From: an uncultured Saprospiraceae bacterium
GTDB taxonomy: Bacteria; Bacteroidota; Bacteroidia; Chitinophagales; Saprospiraceae
Reading direction: 5' to 3'
DNA length: 64,000 bases
Assembly (NCBI GenBank): GCA_937928045.1
Contig: CALFWO010000033.1
Coordinates: forward strand, 1 to 64,000
The notes beneath the pieces are model-generated. The model was not told the origin of the DNA. It made no database searches and worked only from the letters and a program-made list of their open reading frames with translations. Shown one piece after another: positions 35,283-43,700 of the stretch; positions within the stretch are counted from its first letter, which is position 1, and each line of letters opens with the position of its first letter. The position numbers were made by a program, and so were the translations under genes.

Positions 35283-35329
35283 CAAAGGTAGGGGGGAGTG
35301 CAAGAGCAGTAAACCACATCTTCATGTAG
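35283..35329 (-). promoter_or_regulatory. promoter with 16-bp palindromic operator, ankyrin-MACPF operon
   Basis: On the minus strand, TACCTTTG (complement of 35283-35290) lies 69 nt upstream of the ankyrin ATG. Exactly 23 nt upstream of it is CTACATG-AA-GATGTGG (complement of 35314-35329). This matches the palindrome at 29271-29286 at 14 of 16 positions and has the same spacing to the -7 element. Confidence 0.7.
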
Positions 35330-35500
35330 TTTTTTGGGTAATTGGTACCTGGAAAAATATTTTTTAAAAAAAATTTAAGTAGAAATACGCTATTATTTTT
35401 CTCAATTATTGCTGCGGCCGAATTGAAAAAATGCTGATAAGAATAGAAAGCTAAAGTCGAAACAGGGAGTTGAAAAATTTAATAAAGTATTTGGGGGTGC

Positions 35501-35550
35501 CTATTTTATAAATGCTAAATCAAATTTTTGATTTAGCATTTATAAAATAG
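35501..35550. repeat. 50-bp near-perfect palindrome
   Basis: Two 24-bp arms (35501-35524 and 35527-35550) are exactly complementary around a 2-nt centre. All A/T-rich. It stands alone between the ankyrin operon promoter and the M28 gene, and could extrude a cruciform or mark the end of a lost element. Confidence 0.8.
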
Positions 35551-35646
35551 TCGCCATCCTCCGCACTTCCCTTTGGTCGGTCTGGAAATACTTTCCAGAC
35601 ATCCTGTTGGACAGGATTGCTACGGACGGCTCACCCGCTCCGCGGT
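35551..35646. repeat. GC-rich double-hairpin intergenic element
   Basis: Directly after the palindrome comes a G+C-rich stretch with two adjacent perfect hairpins with 3-nt loops: 9 bp (35580-35588 with 35592-35600) and 7 bp (35601-35607 with 35611-35617). No reading frame. It looks like a dispersed REP-type repeat, but only one copy is visible in this window. The rest of 35330-35500 shows nothing recognisable. Confidence 0.5.
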
Positions 35647-35666
35647 ATATATTACATCGTGTTAAT

Positions 35667-35704
35667 AAAAAAGCCCAGATTGGAAATCCAATCTGAGCTT
35701 TTTT
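35667..35704 (-). terminator. terminator of the M28 peptidase gene
   Basis: AAAAAAGCCCAGATTGGA paired with TCCAATCTGAGCTTTTTT around an AA centre, with one mismatch. It gives a G/C-containing stem flanked by A and T runs, 56 bp after the M28 stop on the minus strand. It could also stop transcription from the other side. Confidence 0.75.
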
Positions 35705-35759
35705 ATTTTTTAAAATGCTCGGAATTAATCAGGCCTAGGCTTACTACTATTTTATCGAT

Positions 35760-36992
35760 CTAAAAAACGACCTTCTTTATTATCTCACTATCTCCTCTTT
35801 TCACTACTACTTTCACGCGATCTCCTTCCTTGTACTTTCCTAAAGCCTCCATGTATTTATAAATATCTGTAGTTTCTGTATCACCAATTTTAATGACCAC
35901 GTCTCCTTTTTCAATTCCAGCTTTATCCGCAACTCTACCACCAATAACACCATCAACCCTCATCCCAGTTCCTTGATAAACATAATCCGGCATTACACCT
36001 AAAGTAACTTTAAAGTTGGATACCTTTTGATCTTTGTTTTCTTCTTTGGTTCTAGTGAAATCAATTTTTCCTTTATCATCCAGAGAATTCATTACCGCCA
36101 AAATGTATTTAGCTACAGAGAATATTCCGTCAAAGTTTACTATCTCCACATCGTCTGACGGCTTATGGTAGTGTTCATGAGCGCCAGTAAAAAAATGTAA
36201 GACAGGAAGATCTTGAAGATAAAAACTGGTATGATCACTTGGCCCAATTCCAGATTTTGTAGTGACCACTTTGATATCATCTACTTTAATATATTGCAAT
36301 GTCACTGGCCATGCAGAGGAAGTTCCAACGCCATTGATCGCCAAAGATTTTTCCTCATTTAATTTTCCGACCATATCCATATTGATCATGTAATTCACTT
36401 TTGATAAATCGATGGTAGGATTTTCAGCGTAATACTTTGATCCAAATAGACCCAGCTCTTCTCCAGAGAATGCAATGAACAAATAATTGTTTTTACTCGG
36501 TTTTTCTTTAAGTACTTCGGCCATCATTAACATCGCCGCAATTCCACTAGCGTTGTCATCTGCTCCGTTATGAATCATTTCTTCTCCAACATGCAAAGAA
36601 CCCGGTACATCTCCATGTCCTAAATGATCATAATGCGCTCCAATGATTATTGTATTTTCAGCACCTTTGTCTAAAAAAGCAACAACATTTTTACCAGTAC
36701 CTTGCTTTAGGTTCTCAGGAGTATTTATATGCGGATTTATTTTTCTAGCCCAAGGAAATTCTTGATACCAACTGCCTGCAGTTCCCATCGGAGTTAATTC
36801 CAAATCAAAAAATCTTCGAGAAATGTATGACGCTGCAAGTGCTTCCCCTTTTGTCCCAGTTTCGCGACCTTCTAGGTAATCAGAAGCCAAATAAACAACA
36901 TCGACTTGAATGTTGTGAAGATAAATATCTTTGTTTTGTGCAGTCGAAAGCGTTACAAAGACGAATGAAAGAGCTACAAGTAAAGGGCGCAT
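35760..36992 (-). CDS. exported M28-family zinc aminopeptidase with C-terminal PDZ domain
   Basis: 410-aa metallopeptidase. Signal peptide 1-18 (STAQ). The M28 core carries the co-catalytic zinc ligands and catalytic residues in order: GAHYDHLGHGD (H, D), HNGADDNASG (bridging D), FSGEELGLFG (catalytic E-E), MINMDMVG (D) and SDHTSFYLQ (H). A PDZ domain occupies about 315-405 (GVIGGRVADKAGIEKGDVVIKIGD). It resembles the Bacteroidota M28-PDZ aminopeptidases that trim N-terminal residues from peptides in the periplasm or outside the cell. All ligands are present, so it should be active. It is monocistronic: TATCTTTG promoter upstream, terminator downstream. Confidence 0.93.
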   Translation of the reverse strand: MRPLLVALSFVFVTLSTAQNKDIYLHNIQVDVVYLASDYLEGRETGTKGEALAASYISRRFFDLELTPMGTAGSWYQEFPWARKINPHINTPENLKQGTGKNVVAFLDKGAENTIIIGAHYDHLGHGDVPGSLHVGEEMIHNGADDNASGIAAMLMMAEVLKEKPSKNNYLFIAFSGEELGLFGSKYYAENPTIDLSKVNYMINMDMVGKLNEEKSLAINGVGTSSAWPVTLQYIKVDDIKVVTTKSGIGPSDHTSFYLQDLPVLHFFTGAHEHYHKPSDDVEIVNFDGIFSVAKYILAVMNSLDDKGKIDFTRTKEENKDQKVSNFKVTLGVMPDYVYQGTGMRVDGVIGGRVADKAGIEKGDVVIKIGDTETTDIYKYMEALGKYKEGDRVKVVVKRGDSEIIKKVVF

Positions 36993-37009
36993 GATTTAAT
37001 TTTATGGCC

Positions 37010-37017
37010 CAAAGATA
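37010..37017 (-). promoter_or_regulatory. -7 element of the M28 gene
   Basis: TATCTTTG on the minus strand, 18 nt before the ATG at 36992, matching TAnnTTTG. No clear TTTG at the -33 distance. Confidence 0.5.
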
Positions 37018-37129
37018 CAATGAATTGATTTTTTTAAGGTCATTAAAGTGTTAAGGAGTTAAACGGGACTCGTGAATAAGGCATAGTATTCAAAAAATTA
37101 AACAGTTCAACTGCTCCCTTAGGCTGAAA

Positions 37130-37888
37130 TCAATTCAAATTTTCCCAAATAGTTCCAGTCCAGACCTTTACTTTATTATCATTGTCATCGTAATATATTG
37201 TACCTGTCTCAGGATTAGTTGGAGCGGAACCAGGTGTTAACTTCATGAAGTCCCGGATATGTACTTCTCCATTCAATTCTAGGAGATCATTAAAGAAGTC
37301 TCCTTTTATTAAGGCTGCTGAATCTGCACTGTTATCGATATAGAGCTTTCCAGATCCTAATTCGTTAAATCCGGCATTATAGCCAACAAAAACATTCCCT
37401 AGTCCATTTACATTTTGTTTTCCTGCATTTGCACCAAGGTAAGTATTATTCGTACCGGTTTGATTTTTAAACCCAGTATCCATGCCTAGAAATACATTAT
37501 TTTGACCAGTCTTGGTATTCAATCCTGTATTGAAACCGATGATAACATTACCGATGGTTCCGGTTGCATCTCTTCCGGCTTGTCGCCCAATGAAAACATT
37601 ATTATTTCCTGAGATATTTTGTTCACCAGCATTATTTCCCAGAAATAAATTGTTTTTGCCACTTGTAGTCTGTTTACCTGCAGAGCTTCCTAAAAATATA
37701 TTTTGATCGGCTTCAGATTCAATGATATTTATTCCTGCATCCAGTCCGATAAATACTGAATTAGTATCTGCAGTTACCTCAATGCGATCATTAAATTCAA
37801 CTGGACTTTCCAAAATAATTTTATCACTTTGGCAAAAGGCAATGCCCTTCGCAAATAAGCAAATAGCGAAAATAATCAAGTCCTTCAT
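37130..37888 (-). CDS. exported YadA-head-like repeat protein
   Basis: 252-aa protein with signal peptide 1-20 (GIAFC/QS). Residues about 40-190 are eight or so short repeats of the form N-x-[FV]-[IL]-G-x-x-A-G-x-x-x-x-[ST]-G-x-x-N (for example NNLFLGNNAGEQNISGNNNVFIG), which is the trimeric left-handed beta-roll pattern of YadA/Hep_Hag heads. A short tail follows: PTNPETGTIYYDDNDNKVKVW, a capping motif seen in phage-tail-like and Bacteroidota fibre proteins. No membrane anchor or T9SS CTD. A fibre or adhesin tip is plausible; role unknown. Confidence 0.7.
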   Translation of the reverse strand: MKDLIIFAICLFAKGIAFCQSDKIILESPVEFNDRIEVTADTNSVFIGLDAGINIIESEADQNIFLGSSAGKQTTSGKNNLFLGNNAGEQNISGNNNVFIGRQAGRDATGTIGNVIIGFNTGLNTKTGQNNVFLGMDTGFKNQTGTNNTYLGANAGKQNVNGLGNVFVGYNAGFNELGSGKLYIDNSADSAALIKGDFFNDLLELNGEVHIRDFMKLTPGSAPTNPETGTIYYDDNDNKVKVWTGTIWENLN

Positions 37889-38202
37889 TTTTAATACATT
37901 AAATTAGAAGATGCCCATAAGGCACAACGAAAAAATATTTAATAAAATTGATTTTCTGAGTGGGAGGGAACAGAAGGTTAAGATAACACTAGTATTCAGA
38001 TTAAGCAACTATTATTAAATATTGAAGACGTACATATTGAAATGTTTATTGAAGACAACTTCTGATTACGTAAAAATACTTAGAGGTTAATCTTGTTTTT
38101 CAATATAAATTTGATCAATAGATTTATTTTTCGAATAAGCTTTATAAAGTTCATTTAAATACTTCGTTATTCGCAAACAGCAATACACTGAAAGAAAGTC
38201 GT
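37889..38202. other. AT-rich gap, nothing recognised
   Basis: About 310 bp upstream of the YadA-like gene and beyond the ABC-F terminator. No coding frame, no clear TAnnTTTG in the needed orientation, and only a short direct repeat (ATTGAAGAC, two copies about 20 bp apart). Confidence 0.4.
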
Positions 38203-38243
38203 AAAAAAAGAGTAGCTGGAATTTTTATTATTCCAGCTACTCT
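38203..38243 (-). terminator. terminator of the ABC-F gene
   Basis: 14-bp perfect stem (38209-38222 with 38230-38243), 7-nt loop, followed on the minus strand by a run of six or more T (complement of 38203-38208). It lies 28 bp after the ABC-F stop. A classical intrinsic terminator. Confidence 0.88.
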
Positions 38244-38270
38244 CTAGATCAATGTTTTGAAAATATATAT

Positions 38271-39905
38271 TTAAGCACCAACCATTCCGTACATCTCCTC
38301 TCGCTGCGCTCGTACTTCTTTGCTGGCCAAGTATTCATCAAAGGACATCAATTTGTCTAGAACTCCATTCGGTGTGATTTCAATGATTCGATTACAAACC
38401 GTATTCATCAATTTATGATCATGAGAGCTTACAATTAGGTTCCCCTTGAAATCAACCAAGCCATTATTTAATGCAGTAATAGATTCTAGATCCAAGTGAT
38501 TTGTAGGTTCATCTAATAGTAAAAAGTTAGGTTGCGCCAACATCGTTTTACTAAGCATACAACGAACTTTTTCTCCTCCGGAAAGTACACTAGACATCTT
38601 GAAAACTTCTTCTCCTGAGAACAACATTCGACCTAAGAATCCACGAATGAATTGCTCATCTTTTTCTTCGGAATATTGACGTAACCAATTAATCAAATCA
38701 ATATCCTGACTACCAGAAAAATATTCCATGTTCTCATTCGGTAGATAATCTTTGCTAATCGTTTGCCCCCATTCAATGGTGCCACCATCAGCTTGATCTT
38801 TTCCAGCGAGAATTTCATAGAAGGTCGTCAAGACATTACTTTGTCTACTGATCAGTCCTATTTTTTCATCCTTATTCATGGTGAAGTCAATATTGCCAAA
38901 AAGCAAATTTCCTTCTGCATCCGATTTGGAAAGTTTATCAACTTTCAATATTTGATCTCCAACTTCTCTTTCTGAAGTCCAAGAAATAAATGGATACTTT
39001 CTTGAAGAAGGTTTGATTTCTTCTAAGTTTAGTTTATCCAATGCTTTCTTTCTACTCGTCGCTTGCTTCGACTTAGAGGCATTTGCTGAGAATCTAGAAA
39101 TAAATTCCATCATCTCCTTTCGCTTTTGCTCTGTCTTCTTATTCTTGTTGGCCATTTGCGCAGCCATCAATTGTGAAGACTCATACCAGAAAGTATAGTT
39201 CCCCGTGTAGATTTTAATCTGGGCAAAATCAATATCCACGGTATGTGTACATACCATGTCCAAGAAATATCTATCGTGACTTACTACTATTACAGTATTT
39301 TTAAAACCTGCTAAGAAATCAGCTAACCAAGTTACCGTCACTGCATCCAAATCGTTCGTAGGCTCATCCAATAAGAGCAAATCAGGATCGCCGAATAGAG
39401 CTTGCGCTAGAAGTACTTTTACTTTTTCAGGTCCTGTAAGCTCTCCAACATTTTTGTAATGAAGATCTTCTTTCACACCAAGGTTACTCAATAATTCGGC
39501 AGCATTACTTTCTGCTTCCCAACCACCCATTTCACCATAAGTGTTTTCTAAATCAGCGGCTCTCAATCCTTCTGCCTCAGTGGCATCTGGATTCATGTAG
39601 ATGGCATTTTTTTCTACATTAATGTCATACATTTCTTTATGACCCATCAATACAGTATCCAGAACTTGCTTCTCCTCATATTCGAAATGGTTCTGCTTAA
39701 GCACCGCCATTCGATTGCCCGGTTCAAGACCAACGGTTCCTCTATTAGGATCTATTTCGCCAGAAAGAATTTTTAGAAAAGTAGATTTACCCGCTCCATT
39801 AGCGCCAATAACTCCGTAACAATTGCCACGGGTAAAGTTCAAATTGACTTCATCAAAAAGGACACGCTTTCCATATTGGAGGCCGACATCGGATACATTT
39901 AGCAT
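38271..39905 (-). CDS. ABC-F family ATPase, YbiT type, with degenerate second P-loop
   Basis: 544-aa cytosolic protein with two ABC domains joined by a charged linker (SRFSANASKSKQATSRKKAL, about 265-290). ABC-F proteins bind the ribosomal E site and relieve translation problems. The order and linker follow E. coli YbiT closely. Domain 1 has an intact Walker A (GANGAGKST, 34-42) and Walker B (LLLLDEPTNDLD), but its signature reads LTGPEK instead of LSGGQ. Domain 2 has a good signature (LSGGEK) and Walker B (FLLLDEPTNHLD), but the P-loop position reads GLISRQSNVLTTF, lacking GxxGxGK[ST]. One composite ATP site therefore joins an intact P-loop with an intact signature, and the other is doubly degenerate. 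Stands alone with its own terminator. Confidence 0.92.
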   Translation of the reverse strand: MLNVSDVGLQYGKRVLFDEVNLNFTRGNCYGVIGANGAGKSTFLKILSGEIDPNRGTVGLEPGNRMAVLKQNHFEYEEKQVLDTVLMGHKEMYDINVEKNAIYMNPDATEAEGLRAADLENTYGEMGGWEAESNAAELLSNLGVKEDLHYKNVGELTGPEKVKVLLAQALFGDPDLLLLDEPTNDLDAVTVTWLADFLAGFKNTVIVVSHDRYFLDMVCTHTVDIDFAQIKIYTGNYTFWYESSQLMAAQMANKNKKTEQKRKEMMEFISRFSANASKSKQATSRKKALDKLNLEEIKPSSRKYPFISWTSEREVGDQILKVDKLSKSDAEGNLLFGNIDFTMNKDEKIGLISRQSNVLTTFYEILAGKDQADGGTIEWGQTISKDYLPNENMEYFSGSQDIDLINWLRQYSEEKDEQFIRGFLGRMLFSGEEVFKMSSVLSGGEKVRCMLSKTMLAQPNFLLLDEPTNHLDLESITALNNGLVDFKGNLIVSSHDHKLMNTVCNRIIEITPNGVLDKLMSFDEYLASKEVRAQREEMYGMVGA

Positions 39906-39996
39906 GATCTGTAAGTTTGGTAGTATAAAAAAGTGAGCTACTCTAAGTGAAAATACTTCCTTAATTTCAAAGGAGTGTATTTGTCTATAAACACAA

Positions 39997-40028
39997 ATCG
40001 TGTGATAAGTAGCTACATATCACACGAT
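39997..40028 (-). terminator. terminator of rpsU
   Basis: 11-bp perfect stem ATCGTGTGATA (39997-40007) with 40018-40028 and a 10-nt loop, followed on the minus strand by TTTGTGTTT. It lies 28 bp after the rpsU stop. Confidence 0.75.
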
Positions 40029-40055
40029 CAGGAAAAGTTCAAATACAGAATTTAA

Positions 40056-40244
40056 TTAGTCTTGTCCGTATTTTTCAAGAATGTACCTAGCTTTAAGTAC
40101 TTCCTTTCTTCTTAGGACAGAAGGTTTAACGAAATGCTTTCGAGCACGCAATTGCTTAGTTACACCTACTTTTTGGTGCTTTCTTTTGTAGCGCTTTAGC
40201 GCTTTGTCAATTGATTCGCCGTCTTTAACGTCAATAATTAGCAT
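40056..40244 (-). CDS. rpsU: 30S ribosomal protein bS21
   Basis: 62-aa basic protein matching bS21: MLIIDVKDGESIDKALKRYKRK at the start, then the R-x-R-K-H-F-V-K-P-S-V-x-R-R region and a basic helix. bS21 sits near the 3' end of 16S rRNA and influences initiation; in Bacteroidota it takes part in hiding the anti-Shine-Dalgarno, consistent with the lack of SD sites in this window. Here it is not in the usual rpsU-dnaG-rpoD arrangement but alone, with its own promoter and terminator. Confidence 0.96.
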   Translation of the reverse strand: MLIIDVKDGESIDKALKRYKRKHQKVGVTKQLRARKHFVKPSVLRRKEVLKARYILEKYGQD

Positions 40245-40283
40245 AAAACTGTTTTTCTTAATTGAACTTTTCTAATGTTTCCA

Positions 40284-40333
40284 AGGGTTTTGGACCCTAT
40301 CAAATGTATTTATACAAATGGAGTGCAAAAGTA
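40284..40333 (-). promoter_or_regulatory. rpsU promoter and leader hairpin
   Basis: TACTTTTG on the minus strand (complement of 40326-40333) fits TAnnTTTG and gives a leader of about 70 nt. A small AGGGT/ACCCT hairpin (40284-40298) lies in the leader and could be an autoregulatory site, though it is short. Confidence 0.5.
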
Positions 40334-40567
40334 CGCAATATCTTTAATAGATGGAATAGTTGAAATTGAATTTTTCAATATTATTTCATTTTTTTTTCAT
40401 TTTCATTCTTTTTTCGCAGTGCCAGCCTAAAAATCACATTTTTGTCAATTGATTTGCCAGTTATTAATTAATTCATTGACATTCAGTGGTTAATATTCTT
40501 GCTGGATATAACCATTTCAACGGACCTTTTTCCTTCAGTCCACATAACATTATTTAGGGATAAAAAA

Positions 40568-40602
40568 ACATTGATTGTGACCAAAGCTGTGACATGCTTT
40601 GG
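40568..40602 (+). promoter_or_regulatory. CRP/FNR-like box and hairpin upstream of the 1278-aa gene
   Basis: TTGATTGTGACCAA at 40571-40584 is one base from the palindrome TTGATnnnnATCAA bound by CRP/FNR-family regulators. It overlaps the start of a perfect 7-bp hairpin (CCAAAGC 40581-40587 with GCTTTGG 40596-40602, 8-nt loop). The rest of the 476-bp gap (40245-40720) is A/T-rich, with short stems (TGGTTA/TAACCA, GGAC/GTCC) and no other gene. Confidence 0.4.
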
Positions 40603-40720
40603 CTCGTAGTTTGTAATAGCAGAGCTGTCTTAAACCATGATGTATTATAACCGATAGTTAAAGTAAAACCTCCAAAACCACGTGTAAAAACACAATTCAA
40701 ACACATTATAACTTAAACTA

Positions 40721-43700
40721 ATGGTTAAATCATTTACCTTAAAAGGATTTTCATTCCTTTTCCTTTTTTTTACTTTCTTAATTTTTAGTGACAAAGCTCG
40801 GGCCGAAGGAACAAAACAATTGGCTCCCGCTCAGACGGATACGGTTCAGTTATATTCGAACAGCAGTAACTATTACAACTTTGCTAGGTACGGTAGTTCA
40901 GATAACGAACGATTGTATATTCATATAGCGGATCCAGAGAACGAACAAGTATTTTTTGGATTTTCCCAAGCAAGAAATTCCATAACAACTACAAGTTCAT
41001 ATTTGGATAGTTACTTCAGAGTGATGAAACCCGATGGAACGATAGCTCGACCAGCAGAATTGATTTCGGCGGCTACTGCAAACCTTGATTCCTGGACTTT
41101 GTGTCAAGAAGGACCAGATGCCATAGCCAGTGCAGGTGGATATTCGCCATGGACATTTGATCCATCTGGTATGCCAGCAGGTGATTATTATATAGAATTT
41201 AATAGAAATCAGGACTCCTATTCTTCTGGTGCCATGGCTTTTGATTATTTCGATATCACAGTTGCTACTACTGGAGCAAATCCTTCTGCAATTGATGGTC
41301 GTGTATTCGCAAAGAATTGGGGTTTTGCTGCTCCTCCTGAAACACCAACTCACCCCGTTTACGGCAGCTATTCAAGACCATTTAACGGAGCATTTTTTGT
41401 GCTGACGCAAGAAGGTTATGTGTCTAAAATTGATTTTGCTAATGCCGGATTTCAACCTTGGGCATTTAATATCTCTTTGAATAAAAAAGGTACTTCCTTG
41501 GAAAATTCCCCAATGATTAACCGAGGTTCAGTCCTAAATGAAAAAGCAAATAATCCACAATATCCTATTTATATAAATGATCCAGATGCAACTGTTTATC
41601 CAAGCGGAACCTATGGACAATTACTTCAAGATTCTACCGAAATATCAGGTTGTTCACTCATTGGATATACGATAAAAACGGTTACCACTAATACTGGAGT
41701 AATAGACTTTTTATTGGATCAAGACCAAACATCAGGAGTCGGAATTTATGATCCTGGAACAGCGGATAGATTGATTTCATTTTATGTTGATCAGCAAGCC
41801 ACGGATACCGTTCCAGGTATGTACACACGTTATGTTCCATGGGATGGATTAGATGGTTTGGGGAATACGGTTTCGCAAGCATCCATTAATGTTAATGTAA
41901 TATTCTCCCAAGGTGGAAATCATATTCCAATTTATGATGCAGAATATTTATTAAATGGGTTTTCGACTGAAATTGTTAGGCCTGCTCCTCCCGTAAGTTA
42001 TGTTTTGAAGCATTATTATGATGACCTAGAAATTCCTACCGGAGTACAAAATTTTGTTGGCTGTGCACCTGGATGTCATACTTGGAATGATTTTAATTTT
42101 GGAAATAAAAATACAATCAATACTTGGTGGTTTGCCAATCAAGAATTCCAGATCGAAGCTATGCCAATTGTAGAAGATTGCGGTCCTGATACCGATGGAG
42201 ATGGTGTTGTTGATGCAATTGACAAAGATTGGGATAATGATGGTATTCCAAATATATTGGAAGCCTGTGTTTCTCCATATCAGCAGTCATTAGATATTGA
42301 AATTCTTTTGGATGAAAACCCTGCTGAAACTTCATGGTCGCTAGTGGACATGAATGGAACAACGGTGATGAGTGGAAGTGGATATTCAATCCAAGAAGAA
42401 TTAATTATGGTTACTTATACTGGAGATTTAGAGGGCCTAACATTTACAATTAACGACACAGGTGCAGATGGAATTTTAGATGGTTATTATAAACTTACCG
42501 CCGGTATTCACACTTACGGAACAACTTACAATGGAAGCTTTGGTACCAACGCAAGTTTAGTAACAGATGAACTTATTTCTATGCAATGTCTTAATGGTCT
42601 GGATCCTACCAAAGATAACGACAATGATGGAATCATAGATTATAAAGATATTGATTATTGTACGCTTAACAGCTTTGGGATTTGTGAGGCATTAGATTTA
42701 GATAATGATGGCATTCCATCATTCTTGGATTTGGATGGTGATAATGATGGTATTCCAGATATTGTTGAAAGTGGAAATATTGATGAAAACAATGATGGTA
42801 TGGTAGATTTTGCCACGACCGGAGATCCTTTAACTATGGTCGACACAGACATGGATGGATTGGCAGACATTGCTGATCTAAATGATGGAGGAACTTATTT
42901 TTACCCAGATACCGACGGAGATGGAAAGGTTGATTTATTTGACTTGGATGCTGATGGAGATGGACTTTCAGATCTTGTAGAAGTGAACGGCGTGGATTCT
43001 AATGGGAATGGAATTGTTGATGAAATCGATGCAGGAGGAACTCCTGATGCCGACAATAATGGCTGGGCAGATGTTTATGCTATCAATCCACTTGTAGATG
43101 AATCACTATTAGATCCTAATATCAATACCGATGGAGATGCGGTGCCGAATCATTTGGATATAGATTCCGATAATGATGGAATTACCGATGTTATTGAATC
43201 TGGAAACATGGATGGAAACATGGATGGCATGGCTGATGATGGAACAGCTTCGGGAACAGTAGTTGATACTAACGGTGATGGTTGGGACGATAGTCATGAC
43301 GATGGTATTACTGCTACTATTGCAGATGGCTCTGGTGATGTCAATACTTTCCCTGACTTTGTTTCGGGCTCCGGCAATGATGACTTCGATGGAGATGGAA
43401 TTCCAAATTGGCTTGATATAGATGCAGATAATGATGGAATAATTGATGAAATTGAAGGCGTCTGTAGCGTAAATTGTGTGGACCAATCTGGAACTTTAGT
43501 TGATGCCAATGGCAACGGACTTTGGGATGTTTATGAAGGTCTTTTGGATTCAAATGAACCTGGAGGAACTAATGTTGGGGTGAATCCTAACATGGATGAT
43601 GACGACTTAGTCGATTCTGATCCAGATTTCTTGGACTTGAATGCCGATGAAGATGCAGCTTTTGATTGGATAGAAGGTTATGATGCAGATATGGATGGAA

